52,950 nt of DNA, taken from the NCBI GenBank assembly GCA_964368625.1, contig CAYJBH010000021.1, positions 1 to 52,950 of the forward strand, in the 5' to 3' direction. Shown one piece after another: positions 43,436-52,198 of this stretch. Origin of the DNA: CAYJBH01 sp964368625. GTDB taxonomy: Bacteria > Bacillota > Clostridia > Oscillospirales > Ruminococcaceae. How positions within the stretch are numbered: position 1 is the first letter of the stretch; each line of letters begins with the position of its first letter. The notes below the pieces were generated by a model. The model worked only from the letters and a program-made list of their open reading frames with translations. It was not told where the DNA came from and made no database searches. The translations under genes and the position numbers were made by a program.

Positions 43436-44884
43436 ATGGCAGATGAAATTATTGGAAGAGTTGCCGGTGAACCCGGTGATGATGGATTTAGTCCTACCAT
43501 AGCAGTAAAAACAAGCACCGAAACAGATTATATCTTAACGGTTACAAACAAAACTTCTAGCTTCGATACACCAAATTTAAAGGGCGGTAGCAGCTCCGGT
43601 GGTAACCCTTTATATGCAGACGTTAAGCGCAAATCGTTAGACTTGGATTACACCATAGCACAGTGGCAGTTTCAAACATCGCCTACTCACGTAGTTGTGA
43701 CAGATAAAAACGTTAGGATGACTGCCGGCAATGGTCAAACAACAGGCTTTCAAATAGGGGGTATAGAATCACACCCCTATAAGTTAATATATAGTGTTCC
43801 TGAATCGAGTAGAGGAAACACAACCAGCCTAGTACAGCTTACTTATGTCAAAAAAGATGGCTCACTTGGGGATCACATATTTGCAAACGGGGCGTTTATG
43901 TGGGAAACCTTTTACTTGGAGTTTGACCCTAATTCTATTCCTGATGCAAACAGGGATGCATCCATACCAGCACTGTTAATCGTTGGATGGGTTAATGAAA
44001 CTGGTGCAAGCAAGGTTATTGATGTAAGTAACGTGCTTTTGATTAACGATGAATATGCAAAGTATTCGGAAATAAAAGAAAATCTGGAAGATAGCTTAAA
44101 AGCGTTGAGCACCTCTGCAACCGGTTCTATTGATGGAATAAATGTTATGTTGCTTGGCGACAGTTTAACAGCAGCGCAGGGTGACGTAGCGTGGCATTAT
44201 TACGCTAATAAGATACTGGGGTTCAGCACGATAACCAACGTTGCTATGGGTGGGGCTACTCTTAGAGATAAAGCCGACACCGGTGCTTACGATGGAAATC
44301 CCGATATTAACAATCCATCTCAAAACGTTTTAGGAAATCAGATTCAAAAGATTATTAACAATAAAGCTGTTTATCCCGAACCAGACCTTATTGTTATTGG
44401 AATTGGATTAAATGATATGTCGGAGTTTGCAGACGGAATACAGGATTTTACCGATGCAGAGATAGCGGCTGTATATTATGACGGTAGCTATAATAAAATT
44501 CCAATTGAAAACGCAAACAGAAAAACAACGCTCGGAGCATTTAGGTATGTTCACGAAGGATTGCACCTTTTATACCCTAACGCGGTTATTATATTTATAA
44601 GCGAAACAAACACCTATCAAGCAGAGCGCGACCCTGTTAAAGTTATGCAGTATTCTGAAAGATTTGAACGAATGACACGCTTTGTTTCGTTACCGTTTAT
44701 CGATGCTAAACGATGTGGCATTAACTGGGCAAATGAATTTCCCTGGGAGAGTCCATCGCAGCCGGGCGAATATCTTTATGATGGGTTGCACCACAACTCA
44801 AAAGGTGCTAAATTGTTTGGTGGATATATTGCCGGACAACTTAAACAGTACATGCCAATGATTAAATATATGAAAGAGTTATAG
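43436..44884 (+). CDS. Tail protein with SGNH/GDSL hydrolase domain
   Basis: A 482-residue protein. The N-terminal half (1-225) is beta-rich and fibre-like. The C-terminal half carries the four SGNH blocks: GDSL (about 241-245), GGAT (block II Gly), GIGLND (block III Asn) and DGLHH, with Asp449 and His452 as catalytic pair. Such domains deacetylate or de-esterify sugars, so it may strip acetyl groups from the host surface glycans during attachment. The starting ATG is weakly supported by GGGAGG 11 bp upstream. Confidence 0.85.
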   Translation: MADEIIGRVAGEPGDDGFSPTIAVKTSTETDYILTVTNKTSSFDTPNLKGGSSSGGNPLYADVKRKSLDLDYTIAQWQFQTSPTHVVVTDKNVRMTAGNGQTTGFQIGGIESHPYKLIYSVPESSRGNTTSLVQLTYVKKDGSLGDHIFANGAFMWETFYLEFDPNSIPDANRDASIPALLIVGWVNETGASKVIDVSNVLLINDEYAKYSEIKENLEDSLKALSTSATGSIDGINVMLLGDSLTAAQGDVAWHYYANKILGFSTITNVAMGGATLRDKADTGAYDGNPDINNPSQNVLGNQIQKIINNKAVYPEPDLIVIGIGLNDMSEFADGIQDFTDAEIAAVYYDGSYNKIPIENANRKTTLGAFRYVHEGLHLLYPNAVIIFISETNTYQAERDPVKVMQYSERFERMTRFVSLPFIDAKRCGINWANEFPWESPSQPGEYLYDGLHHNSKGAKLFGGYIAGQLKQYMPMIKYMKEL

Positions 44885-44894
44885 GAGGTTTTAT

Positions 44895-45533
44895 ATGGGT
44901 GGAGTTTCACCGTTAGCACAACAGATACTGCCGGCACATATCAGCAATTTCACAGCCGGACGAACATCAGGAGATAAAACCTATAAGGTTGAACACATTA
45001 CGGTTCACCATATGGCCGGTAATTTATCGGTTGAACAGCTTGCCGAGTTATGGCAAAACCCATCAAGGGATGGTTCATCCCATTATGGAGTTAACGGTAG
45101 TGATATTGCCTGCTATGTTACCGAGGGGGATATAGCCTGGACAAATGGTAACTGGGAATCAAACTGTAAAGCAATTACAATAGAGGTTGCCAACTGCTCA
45201 GCCGAGCCAGATTGGCAGGTTTCGGATGAAAGCCTTGAAACCGTTGCAAGATTGGTTGCCGATATAGCTAAAAGAAATAACATTGGACATCTAATTCCTT
45301 TAATCAACCTTACCATGCATAAACAATATTCCGCTACCGCCTGTCCCGGACCATATCTTCAGGAAAAATTTGAATATCTGGCTAAAAGGGCTAACGAAAT
45401 AAACGAACAGGAAGCCGAGCCGAATGACGAACTTTCAATTTTAACCACCCTGCTTGAAAATTTAGATGGTTCGGTTAATGCAATAAAGAATTATGTGGCA
45501 AAGTTAGAAAAAGAGTATCTAAGTTACATTTAA
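44895..45533 (+). CDS. N-acetylmuramoyl-L-alanine amidase (Amidase_2) endolysin
   Basis: A 212-residue endolysin. The zinc ligands are in ITVHHMAG and MHKQYSATACPGP (His, then Cys); the central SSHYGVNGSDIACYV and TIEVANC are typical of Amidase_2/PGRP enzymes. No separate cell-wall-binding module is clear; the last 60 residues are helical and coiled. It would cut the amide bond of peptidoglycan at lysis. It is followed after 12 bp by the holin gene. Confidence 0.92.
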   Translation: MGGVSPLAQQILPAHISNFTAGRTSGDKTYKVEHITVHHMAGNLSVEQLAELWQNPSRDGSSHYGVNGSDIACYVTEGDIAWTNGNWESNCKAITIEVANCSAEPDWQVSDESLETVARLVADIAKRNNIGHLIPLINLTMHKQYSATACPGPYLQEKFEYLAKRANEINEQEAEPNDELSILTTLLENLDGSVNAIKNYVAKLEKEYLSYI

Positions 45534-45545
45534 GAAAATGGGGGA

Positions 45546-45995
45546 ATGATGAACAACATGAAAGGGTTTTTAATTATGGTTTCGGTAGGCTTGGGCGGCG
45601 TCTTGTCCCCTTTTGCAGATGTTACAGTTTTGCTGGCGTTAGCCGTTTCGGCTATCGTATTTGACTGGATTTCAGGAGTAACAGCCGCCGCAATCAACGG
45701 TGAGCTTGAAAGCAGGGTGGGTATTGCAGGGGTATTTAAAAAAATACAGTATCTTTTTGTAATAGTAGTTTCGGTTATTATGGATGTTTTGATCGCAGAG
45801 GGATTGCCACTTATTGGGGTTGATTACACCACCTACGGTGGATCGTTAATAACCTGTATAGTTTCAATCTGGATGATACTCAACGAGTTAATATCCATAC
45901 TTGAAAACCTTAGCCGCGGCGGTGTACCTCTTCCTGAGTTTCTAGGAAAAGCGATAAAACAGATTAAAGACAATATGGATGAAAATATTAAATAA
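45546..45995 (+). CDS. Phage holin (Phage_holin_4/TcdE-like)
   Basis: A 149-residue small membrane protein with three to four helices. AVSAIVFDWISGVTAAAINGELESRVG is the hallmark of the phi29/TcdE-like holin family. It would let the amidase reach the wall. It sits directly after the endolysin gene, the usual lysis cassette, but before rather than after the last cassette gene. Confidence 0.88.
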   Translation: MMNNMKGFLIMVSVGLGGVLSPFADVTVLLALAVSAIVFDWISGVTAAAINGELESRVGIAGVFKKIQYLFVIVVSVIMDVLIAEGLPLIGVDYTTYGGSLITCIVSIWMILNELISILENLSRGGVPLPEFLGKAIKQIKDNMDENIK

Positions 45996-46006
45996 GGAGT
46001 ATAATA

Positions 46007-46762
46007 ATGAGTTTTCCTATTATATCACAATCACAGGCAATGAAAAGCCAGTTTGGCTATGCAACCGGTATTCAGGACGATCCGTTTACCGGTACAACCT
46101 ATAACGTAGTCTCGGATGAGGATTACTATAATTCAACAAATTCATCAACTGGATCATCAGGTTATTCAAGAGCCATCTCGTCAACCACTCCTAAAACAAG
46201 CTCTGCCGAATCGATAATTGCACTATTACTTCAACAGCAGCAGCAGGCAGAGCAGCGCCTTCGCGAGCAAATGTTAGCGGCAAACTCGATGATAGATCAA
46301 AATGCAAATAATGCCATATCCCAGATGGAACAGGATAGAATTGATCAGCAACGACAATCTTACATCAGCAAAGAGAAAGCCATGACAGCGTTACCGCAAG
46401 CATCTCTTGCTGTAGGAGGCGGTGGCCTTTCTGAAACCTCGCTAATGGGAATTAACAGCGAATATGAAAACTCTATGAACGAACTTATCAATGCATTTAA
46501 CCGTAATAAGAGCGATGTTCTTAACGAGGCAGCAAATCTAAAATCCAGCAACGAGATTAACTTAACAAGCCAGATAATGGATTTTGAAAATGCAACCAGC
46601 AACCATCTAATCGAGCTGGCACAGACACCGGGAATGGATACCTCGGCCATATCTATGGCGGTTAGCTCGCTTGGAGGCAGCACCGATAACGCTTCATATA
46701 TAGCAAGATTAAGGGCGGTTGGTATATCTGATGAACAGCTTCGATCCTGGGGATTAATTTAA
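46007..46762 (+). CDS. Last cassette gene: coiled-coil protein of unknown function
   Basis: A 251-residue, Gln/Ser/Asn-rich protein. A disordered start (about 1-65) is followed by a helical stretch LLLQQQQQAEQRLREQ (about 75-95) and another coiled segment near 120-185, ending in a compact part. Phage internal/ejection proteins share this low-complexity helical look, so it could be packaged in the head, but there is no family match I can name. GGAG precedes the ATG. A terminator follows at 46814-46854. Confidence 0.6.
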   Translation: MSFPIISQSQAMKSQFGYATGIQDDPFTGTTYNVVSDEDYYNSTNSSTGSSGYSRAISSTTPKTSSAESIIALLLQQQQQAEQRLREQMLAANSMIDQNANNAISQMEQDRIDQQRQSYISKEKAMTALPQASLAVGGGGLSETSLMGINSEYENSMNELINAFNRNKSDVLNEAANLKSSNEINLTSQIMDFENATSNHLIELAQTPGMDTSAISMAVSSLGGSTDNASYIARLRAVGISDEQLRSWGLI

Positions 46763-46813
46763 CGGCATGCTTTTTGCAATTTAACGAGGTGGTGATTTAA
46801 CCTTCTAAAAAAG

Positions 46814-46854
46814 GCAAAGGCGATGTGATCGCTCACATCGCCTTTGCTTTTTTT
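46814..46854. terminator. Strong bidirectional terminator closing the phage cassette
   Basis: A perfect 15-bp stem (GCAAAGGCGATGTGA at 46814-46828 with its complement at 46833-46847), a 4-base loop, seven T after it and six A before it. It ends both the plus-strand cassette and the minus-strand ispH-rpsA operon. Confidence 0.93.
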
Positions 46855-46862
46855 AATAAAGA

Positions 46863-48887
46863 TTATTCTTCGGTAGTCTCAGGAGTAGCTTCTGTAGCAG
46901 GAGCTTCTTCGGCTACCGGTGCTGCTTCAACAGCTTCCGGTGCTTCATTTGCAATGTCCGGAACCGGAATCAATGCCTTAATTGAAAGACTGATACGTTT
47001 CTTAACCGAATCAAGCTCGGTAATAACAACATCTACCATCTCGCCAATCTGAAGTGCATCGGCCACGCGATCAACACGTTCGTGAGAAATCTCAGAAATA
47101 TGAACAAGACCATCGATACCGGGTAGAACCTGTACGAATGCACCAAACTTAGTAATTGATACAACCGGTCCTGTGAACTTATCGCCAAGATTAAAGCTTC
47201 CGGCAAGACGTGTCCACGGATTGTCCTCTTCTTTACGATAGCCAAGGCTAATCTTCTTAGAGAGTGGATCAAGTTCTTTAACGTAAACGTCAATCTGCTC
47301 GTCAACCTTTAAAACATCGCTAGGATGCTTAATTCTCGACCATGATAGCTCGGAAATATGAACGAGTCCGTCCACGCCGCCGATATCTACGAATGCACCG
47401 TAGCTTGCAAGGCTCTTAACGATACCCTTATAAACATCGCCAACCTTTGCCTTGCTCCAGAACTCATCACGTGCCTTGTTTGCAATCTCTGCAAGAACGG
47501 CACGGATAGAACCGATAACACGGTTTCCGTTAGCTTCTAAAATTTTAAGCTGTACATTTGTTTTTACAAGGCTTGCAAAGTCTTCGCCGCGACGAAGTGT
47601 TGCCTGCGATGCCGGTATAAATACCTTTGTACCCTTAACCATACCCACAAGGCCGCCTTTAACAACCTCGCTGATGTATGCTTCAACAACAGAACCATCC
47701 TCTGCTGCTTGTAGGATAAGACTGTTACCCTCACGGGCTTCAAGACGCTTTTTCGAGAGTAATGCAATACCCTCAAGGTCATTTACCTGTATAACCATAA
47801 GCTCGATTTCATCGCCTTTTTTAACGATGTCGTGCGGTTTAAGTGTTGCATCGTCGGTTAACTCATCAAGAGGAACAAACCCGGTGTGTTTGGTACCGAT
47901 GTCAACGGTAATTTCGGTCGGGGCTATACCTGTGACCACTCCTTTCAGTACTTTTCCGCGGAAGATTGGTATGAAGGATGCATTTAACATCTCCTCAAAA
48001 GTCATTCCGTCCTCGATTACAACTGCCTGCTTTTCCATTTGTTCGTTCATTAGTTTGATAACCTCCTCAATAATATGCGACGGTGTCGACGCTCCTGCCG
48101 TTATGCCTACCTCCCAAATTTTGCCGATATCAACCTTTTTAAGCTCGTTGGCCGTTTCTACCCACAGTGTTCGGGTTTTTGCAGATGCAACCTCATAAAG
48201 TTTTTTTGTGTTGGATGAATTTCGTCCACCAACCACCACCATAAGGTCGCAAACCTTGGCAAGCTGTTCAGCCTCAGACTGTCGTTTGCAAGTCGCATTA
48301 CATATTGTATCAAAAATTAAAGCATTTGTATATAGTTTTTTTATAAACTCTAGTGCTTTTTCCCAATTTTGTTGCAAAAATGTGGTTTGCGCCACCAAAA
48401 GCATCGGAAAATCCGTCGAAATGCCCAATAATTTTTGTCGTAAATCGTCGATATTCTCAAAAATAATTGCTCTTCGGTGTTCATTATTATAATGGCTAAC
48501 TATTCCCTTCACCTCTGGATGGTCTTTATCGCCGGCAATAATAAACAATCTTCCCTCATCAGCAGCTCTTTGAGCAAGCAAAGCAATCCGCCTAACATAT
48601 TTGCAGGTAGCATCATGGTAGGGGATGTTTAGCTCTAAAATTTCGTTATAACATTCCTTGGTTATGCCGTGCGAGCGAATAATAAGTTCATAACCAGGCA
48701 TAAGATCACAAAGATTGTTTATCTGCACAAGTCCGCGCTGTGCCATCATCTGTGTCCACTGCGGATTATGCATTAGCGGCCCTAAGGTAGCTACGCTTTT
48801 TCCGCTTTGCATTAACCTCTCTGTCATGTTAACTGCATTTGCAACACCAAAACAGAATCCTGCACTCTTTGCAATCCTAACCGACAT
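46863..48887 (-). CDS. ispH: Bifunctional IspH (HMBPP reductase) / ribosomal protein S1 fusion
   Basis: A 674-residue fusion. Residues about 1-285 are IspH, the [4Fe-4S] enzyme that makes isopentenyl and dimethylallyl diphosphate. Its cluster cysteines are C12 (AGFCFG), C95 (DATCK) and C196 (TICNATC). Residues about 295-640 hold four S1 RNA-binding domains, the last two showing the classic YGAFVDI and FGAFVQV cores with GLVHISE. An Ala/Glu/Pro-rich tail ends the protein. This fusion is known in Clostridia. It is the last gene of the operon and overlaps plsC by 11 bp. Confidence 0.95.
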   Translation of the reverse strand: MSVRIAKSAGFCFGVANAVNMTERLMQSGKSVATLGPLMHNPQWTQMMAQRGLVQINNLCDLMPGYELIIRSHGITKECYNEILELNIPYHDATCKYVRRIALLAQRAADEGRLFIIAGDKDHPEVKGIVSHYNNEHRRAIIFENIDDLRQKLLGISTDFPMLLVAQTTFLQQNWEKALEFIKKLYTNALIFDTICNATCKRQSEAEQLAKVCDLMVVVGGRNSSNTKKLYEVASAKTRTLWVETANELKKVDIGKIWEVGITAGASTPSHIIEEVIKLMNEQMEKQAVVIEDGMTFEEMLNASFIPIFRGKVLKGVVTGIAPTEITVDIGTKHTGFVPLDELTDDATLKPHDIVKKGDEIELMVIQVNDLEGIALLSKKRLEAREGNSLILQAAEDGSVVEAYISEVVKGGLVGMVKGTKVFIPASQATLRRGEDFASLVKTNVQLKILEANGNRVIGSIRAVLAEIANKARDEFWSKAKVGDVYKGIVKSLASYGAFVDIGGVDGLVHISELSWSRIKHPSDVLKVDEQIDVYVKELDPLSKKISLGYRKEEDNPWTRLAGSFNLGDKFTGPVVSITKFGAFVQVLPGIDGLVHISEISHERVDRVADALQIGEMVDVVITELDSVKKRISLSIKALIPVPDIANEAPEAVEAAPVAEEAPATEATPETTEE

Positions 48888-49482
48888 TGGAAAGCTCTAT
48901 TAGTTTTTGCTGTAGAAGTTTTTTTGCGTTTCGCAGAGTTGATTTATCCTTCATATCCAGCGCCATCATTTCCGGAGTTATCGGTTCACCATATATTATG
49001 TTAACACGACCAAATACTTTGAATTTACCTCCACCATAGCTGATGTGGCATGGAAGTATAGTAGCATCGGTGGCCGCTGCAATAACAAGCGCACCTGATT
49101 TAAGCGGCAAAAGCTCGCCCGTTTTACTGCGTGTGCCCTCAGGAAAAATCAACATAGGGCGGCCGTTTCTCAGCTCGTTTTGCGCATCCTCTATAACCTT
49201 CATATCACCACGGCCTCTATCAACCGGAATAACACCTACACTGCGAAAAAACCAATTTCCAATTGGAGTTTTAAAAAGCTCCATCTTTGCCATTATTAAA
49301 AACTTTTTTCTAAAAGGCCGCTGTATGGCAAGAAATACAGGATCACAAACATGAATATGGTTTGGGCAAAGTATGTAACGGCTACCCTCCAGCTTATTTA
49401 AATTCTCCTTACCTGTTACCTTAAATCTAAATCCAATATAGCAGATAAGCATCACAACGCTTAATGATATGATGTAAACCAT
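48877..49482 (-). CDS. plsC: 1-acyl-sn-glycerol-3-phosphate acyltransferase
   Basis: A 201-residue membrane-associated enzyme that acylates lysophosphatidic acid to phosphatidic acid. The HX4D site is NHIHVCDP and the glycerol-phosphate site is FPEGTRSK. One N-terminal helix anchors it. Its ATG overlaps the cmk stop by one base and its end overlaps ispH by 11 bp. The cmk-plsC-ispH order is common in Clostridia, joining lipid, nucleotide and isoprenoid synthesis in one operon. Confidence 0.93.
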   Translation of the reverse strand: MVYIISLSVVMLICYIGFRFKVTGKENLNKLEGSRYILCPNHIHVCDPVFLAIQRPFRKKFLIMAKMELFKTPIGNWFFRSVGVIPVDRGRGDMKVIEDAQNELRNGRPMLIFPEGTRSKTGELLPLKSGALVIAAATDATILPCHISYGGGKFKVFGRVNIIYGEPITPEMMALDMKDKSTLRNAKKLLQQKLIELSNVG

Positions 49483-50141
49483 TATTTCCTTTCCTTAATC
49501 AGATTTGCTATAATCTCTATTGTTTCCTCTAAACTATATGCTGTGCTATCAACGGTAACAGCATCATCAGCAGCCTTTAAAGGTGCCGTTTCTCTCCCGG
49601 AATCCTGAGCATCCCTCGCCAGAACATCACGATAAACATCATCAAACTGAACTATATCGCCCTTTTCCTTCAACTGTTCAACTCTGCGCCTCGCACGTTC
49701 AGCGGCATCTGCAGTTAAAAAAACCTTTAGGTCGGCATCCGGCAGAATAACCGTTCCAATATCTCGTCCATCCATAATAACATCATTACTGTTTGCAATG
49801 TTGCGTTGTAGATCAAGTAAAAAGTTTCTTACCATAGGATATCTCGAAACATCTGAAGCCGCCATAGAGGCCTGTTCGCTCCGAATAAAACCGCTAACAT
49901 CTTTTTTGTTAACCAAAACAAGCTGAACACCGTCGCGATAACATAGCTCTATCTGCAACCCCTTTAGCAGCGAACATACTGCATCCTCCTGTTTTGGGTC
50001 TACTCCTGTTGTAAAGGCATGGTATCCAATTGCACGGTATAATGCTCCGGTATCTACATAGATAAATCCAAACTGCGCCGCAAGTTGTTTTGCTATAGTG
50101 CTTTTTCCCGCTCCAGACGGTCCGTCGATTGCTATTTGCAT
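49482..50141 (-). CDS. cmk: Cytidylate kinase
   Basis: A 219-residue enzyme phosphorylating CMP and dCMP. The start MQIAIDGPSGAGKSTIAKQL is the P-loop of Cmk. DGRDIGTVILPDADLKVFL and RARRRVEQLKEKG carry the substrate-binding and lid residues. The length matches the family. It starts 18 bp after the flavoprotein gene and shares its stop with the plsC start (TAATG). Confidence 0.94.
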   Translation of the reverse strand: MQIAIDGPSGAGKSTIAKQLAAQFGFIYVDTGALYRAIGYHAFTTGVDPKQEDAVCSLLKGLQIELCYRDGVQLVLVNKKDVSGFIRSEQASMAASDVSRYPMVRNFLLDLQRNIANSNDVIMDGRDIGTVILPDADLKVFLTADAAERARRRVEQLKEKGDIVQFDDVYRDVLARDAQDSGRETAPLKAADDAVTVDSTAYSLEETIEIIANLIKERK

Positions 50142-50159
50142 AATAAATATCCTTTATTT

Positions 50160-51395
50160 TTATTCTTCGGCTATATTAGATGCTGCGGCATTGGCGGTAG
50201 CAAAGGCAATATGTAGATTATAGCCACCGGTTACAGCCGAGAGATCTAAAACTTCTCCTATTATATAGAGATTTTTAATAAGCTTAGATTGCATATCGGT
50301 AGGAGAAACCTCGTTAAGTTTAACCCCGCCCTCGGTTATAACAGCATGTGATAGGCCATCGGTTCCGTTTATTTCTATCCTAAAATCCTTTAACAGCCTA
50401 ACAAGCTCCCTTCTCTCCTCACGCGTAATGCGATTCGCCTGCTTTGCAGGATCTATCCCCCATCTCATAATCATAATTGGTATTAACTTTTTCGGTAAAA
50501 GTGCATCAAGAGATCTGCCGGCCGTCTTCGCTTTAAGTAATGTAATGTCACCGTCTATTCTATCAGATAATATTTTTTCGTCAAGTGCCGGTTTAAAGTC
50601 TATCGATATGTATGCAGAGCGATATTTCTGTGGTAGCTCACAACTTGCCGAAAGAATTAACGGGCCCGAAAGTCCAAAATGCGTAAACAACATCTCTCCC
50701 TGCTCTTTAAAGCATAGCCTTTCATTAACATAAAGCGATGCCGAAACATTTTTAAGAGAAAGCCCCATAAGTTCGGGGCAACATTTGTCGGGAGACTTCA
50801 GCGCCACCAACGAAGGGCGGCAAGGTTCTATGCTGTGCCCAAGCTTCTTTAACATTTTATATCCATCGCCGGTACTTCCGGTGCCGGGGTATGATAGACC
50901 TCCCGTTGCTACAATAACCGAACCTGCATAAAACTCCCTGTTATCAGCTAGTTTAACCCCTTTTACTGCGCCGTTCTCGGAAAGAACTTCTTTTACATCA
51001 CACTCGTAGCGAATTTGCGCATTCTGAGCCTGTTTCATAAGTGTTTTTAAAACATCCTGTGAACGATCAGACTGTGGAAAAACCCTTCCACCACGTTCTG
51101 TTTTTGTAAGAAGACCTAACTCATTAAGCCGATCTATTAACATGTCCGGCGATAAGCCATAAAGAGCTGAGTATAAAAACTTCTTCCCTCTTTTCACCTT
51201 AGGAATAAAATCTTCTACCAAGCAGTCGTTAGTTATATTGCATCTTCCCTTACCGGTTATAAGAAGTTTGCGCCCGGCCGACGGCATTTTCTCAAAAACG
51301 AGAACTCTTGCACCACCGGTTGTTGCAACTCCTGCAGCATAAAGCCCGGCAGCACCGGCACCAACTATAATAACATCAAATTTATTATCTAACAT
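50160..51395 (-). CDS. HI0933-family NAD(P)/FAD-dependent oxidoreductase
   Basis: A 411-residue flavoprotein (BaiN/HI0933-like). The N-terminus FDVIIVGAGAAGLYAAGVA holds the FAD GxGxxG motif; RKLLITGKGRCNITND and VIVATGGLSYPGTGSTGDGY are family signatures, and the C-terminal VTGGYNLHIAFATANAAA closes the FAD site. The start ATG (51395) lies inside the end of the S24 repressor gene, overlapping it by 11 bp, so the two are translationally coupled. The reaction is unknown in this family except for a few members. Confidence 0.92.
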   Translation of the reverse strand: MLDNKFDVIIVGAGAAGLYAAGVATTGGARVLVFEKMPSAGRKLLITGKGRCNITNDCLVEDFIPKVKRGKKFLYSALYGLSPDMLIDRLNELGLLTKTERGGRVFPQSDRSQDVLKTLMKQAQNAQIRYECDVKEVLSENGAVKGVKLADNREFYAGSVIVATGGLSYPGTGSTGDGYKMLKKLGHSIEPCRPSLVALKSPDKCCPELMGLSLKNVSASLYVNERLCFKEQGEMLFTHFGLSGPLILSASCELPQKYRSAYISIDFKPALDEKILSDRIDGDITLLKAKTAGRSLDALLPKKLIPIMIMRWGIDPAKQANRITREERRELVRLLKDFRIEINGTDGLSHAVITEGGVKLNEVSPTDMQSKLIKNLYIIGEVLDLSAVTGGYNLHIAFATANAAASNIAEE

Positions 51396-52011
51396 CGCTC
51401 TGAAACGCAACTGCTTTACCGATAATTCTAATGTTGTCGTCCTCCCCTATTTTTACCTCAATATCTTTATACAACGAATTTTCCGGCCTTAAAACAACCG
51501 TATCACCGTATTTGTAGTATCTTTTCAGTGTAGCTTCATCTCCAACCAGAACGGCTGCAATTTCACCCTGTTCTATCGTATCCTGCCTGTGAATAAACAC
51601 AACATCACCATCTCGAATAAAAGCGCCTATCATGCTATCACCCTTAACCTTTAATGCAAAGTCAGCATTAAGACTGCTGTCTATCTCTACATATCCTTCA
51701 AAATCTTGCTCAGCAAAGATTGGTTCGCCACAAGCAATATTGCCAAGCAGGGGTAATTTTCGCTTATTTATTGCTATAAATTGTCCCGAAAAAAATGATA
51801 CATCTTCTGAGCTATCCCAGCCCATGAGATACGCCGGTGAAACATTCAAAACTTCTGCAAGTAACTCAATCTTGTCTGAGGGTATATTAGATATAACTCC
51901 TGTTTCATACCGATGAACTGTCTGGCGGCTGGTTTTCAAACGCCTTGCAACGTCTTCTAAGGTGTAACCAAGCTCTGTGCGTTTCCTTTTAATATTTTCT
52001 CCAAGCGACAT
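51385..52011 (-). CDS. S24-type (LexA/CI-like) self-cleaving transcriptional repressor
   Basis: A 208-residue protein (an alternative TTG start at 52047 would add 12 residues). The N-terminal XRE helix-turn-helix spans about 1-60 (LEDVARRLKTSRQTVHRYETG), a linker holds the cleavage site Cys94-Gly95 (IACGEPI), and the S24 peptidase has Ser126 (GDSM) and Lys163 (ATLKRYY), 37 residues apart as in LexA. All autocleavage residues are present, so it can be inactivated by RecA during DNA damage. It is first in a housekeeping operon and diverges from a Cro-like gene. Confidence 0.9.
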   Translation of the reverse strand: MSLGENIKRKRTELGYTLEDVARRLKTSRQTVHRYETGVISNIPSDKIELLAEVLNVSPAYLMGWDSSEDVSFFSGQFIAINKRKLPLLGNIACGEPIFAEQDFEGYVEIDSSLNADFALKVKGDSMIGAFIRDGDVVFIHRQDTIEQGEIAAVLVGDEATLKRYYKYGDTVVLRPENSLYKDIEVKIGEDDNIRIIGKAVAFQSDVR

Positions 52012-52073
52012 AGTTACATTCCAATCTTTTGATGTTTGTTCTTTCAAAAAAGTTAAAACTGTTATCCCTTATT

Positions 52074-52159
52074 ATTATATCATATTTCACCTGATATGCA
52101 ACACAATTTAAAAATATTTTTAAAAATCACTTGACATGCAACTAAATAAGTTGTATCAT
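52074..52159. promoter_or_regulatory. Divergent promoters with operator-like sites (repressor / Cro-like gene)
   Basis: Leftward promoter: TTGCAT (minus strand, 52096-52101), 16 bp, TATAAT (52074-52079). Rightward promoter: TTGACA (52131-52136), 17 bp, TATCAT (52154-52159). Each contains an ATGCAAC half-site, at 52096-52102 and 52136-52142. The right site is a dyad, ATGCAACT (136-143) AAATA AGTTGTAT (149-156), 7 of 8 matched, covering the spacer. The pattern fits a CI/Cro-type switch. Confidence 0.75.
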
Positions 52160-52198
52160 ATAGTAACATAATGAGTGACAATTTTTGGAGGTGAAACT

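Noticed and set aside
41488..44884. Diversity-generating retroelement acting on the tail fibre
   Set aside because: No reverse transcriptase, template repeat or accessory gene is in the window.
31978..46762. Phage cassette as a tailocin or contractile injection system
   Set aside because: It encodes terminase, portal, scaffold and capsid but no sheath, baseplate spike or tape measure.
46863..48887. IspH-S1 protein as a novel fusion
   Set aside because: The same bifunctional fusion is already known in Clostridia; it is listed as a feature only.
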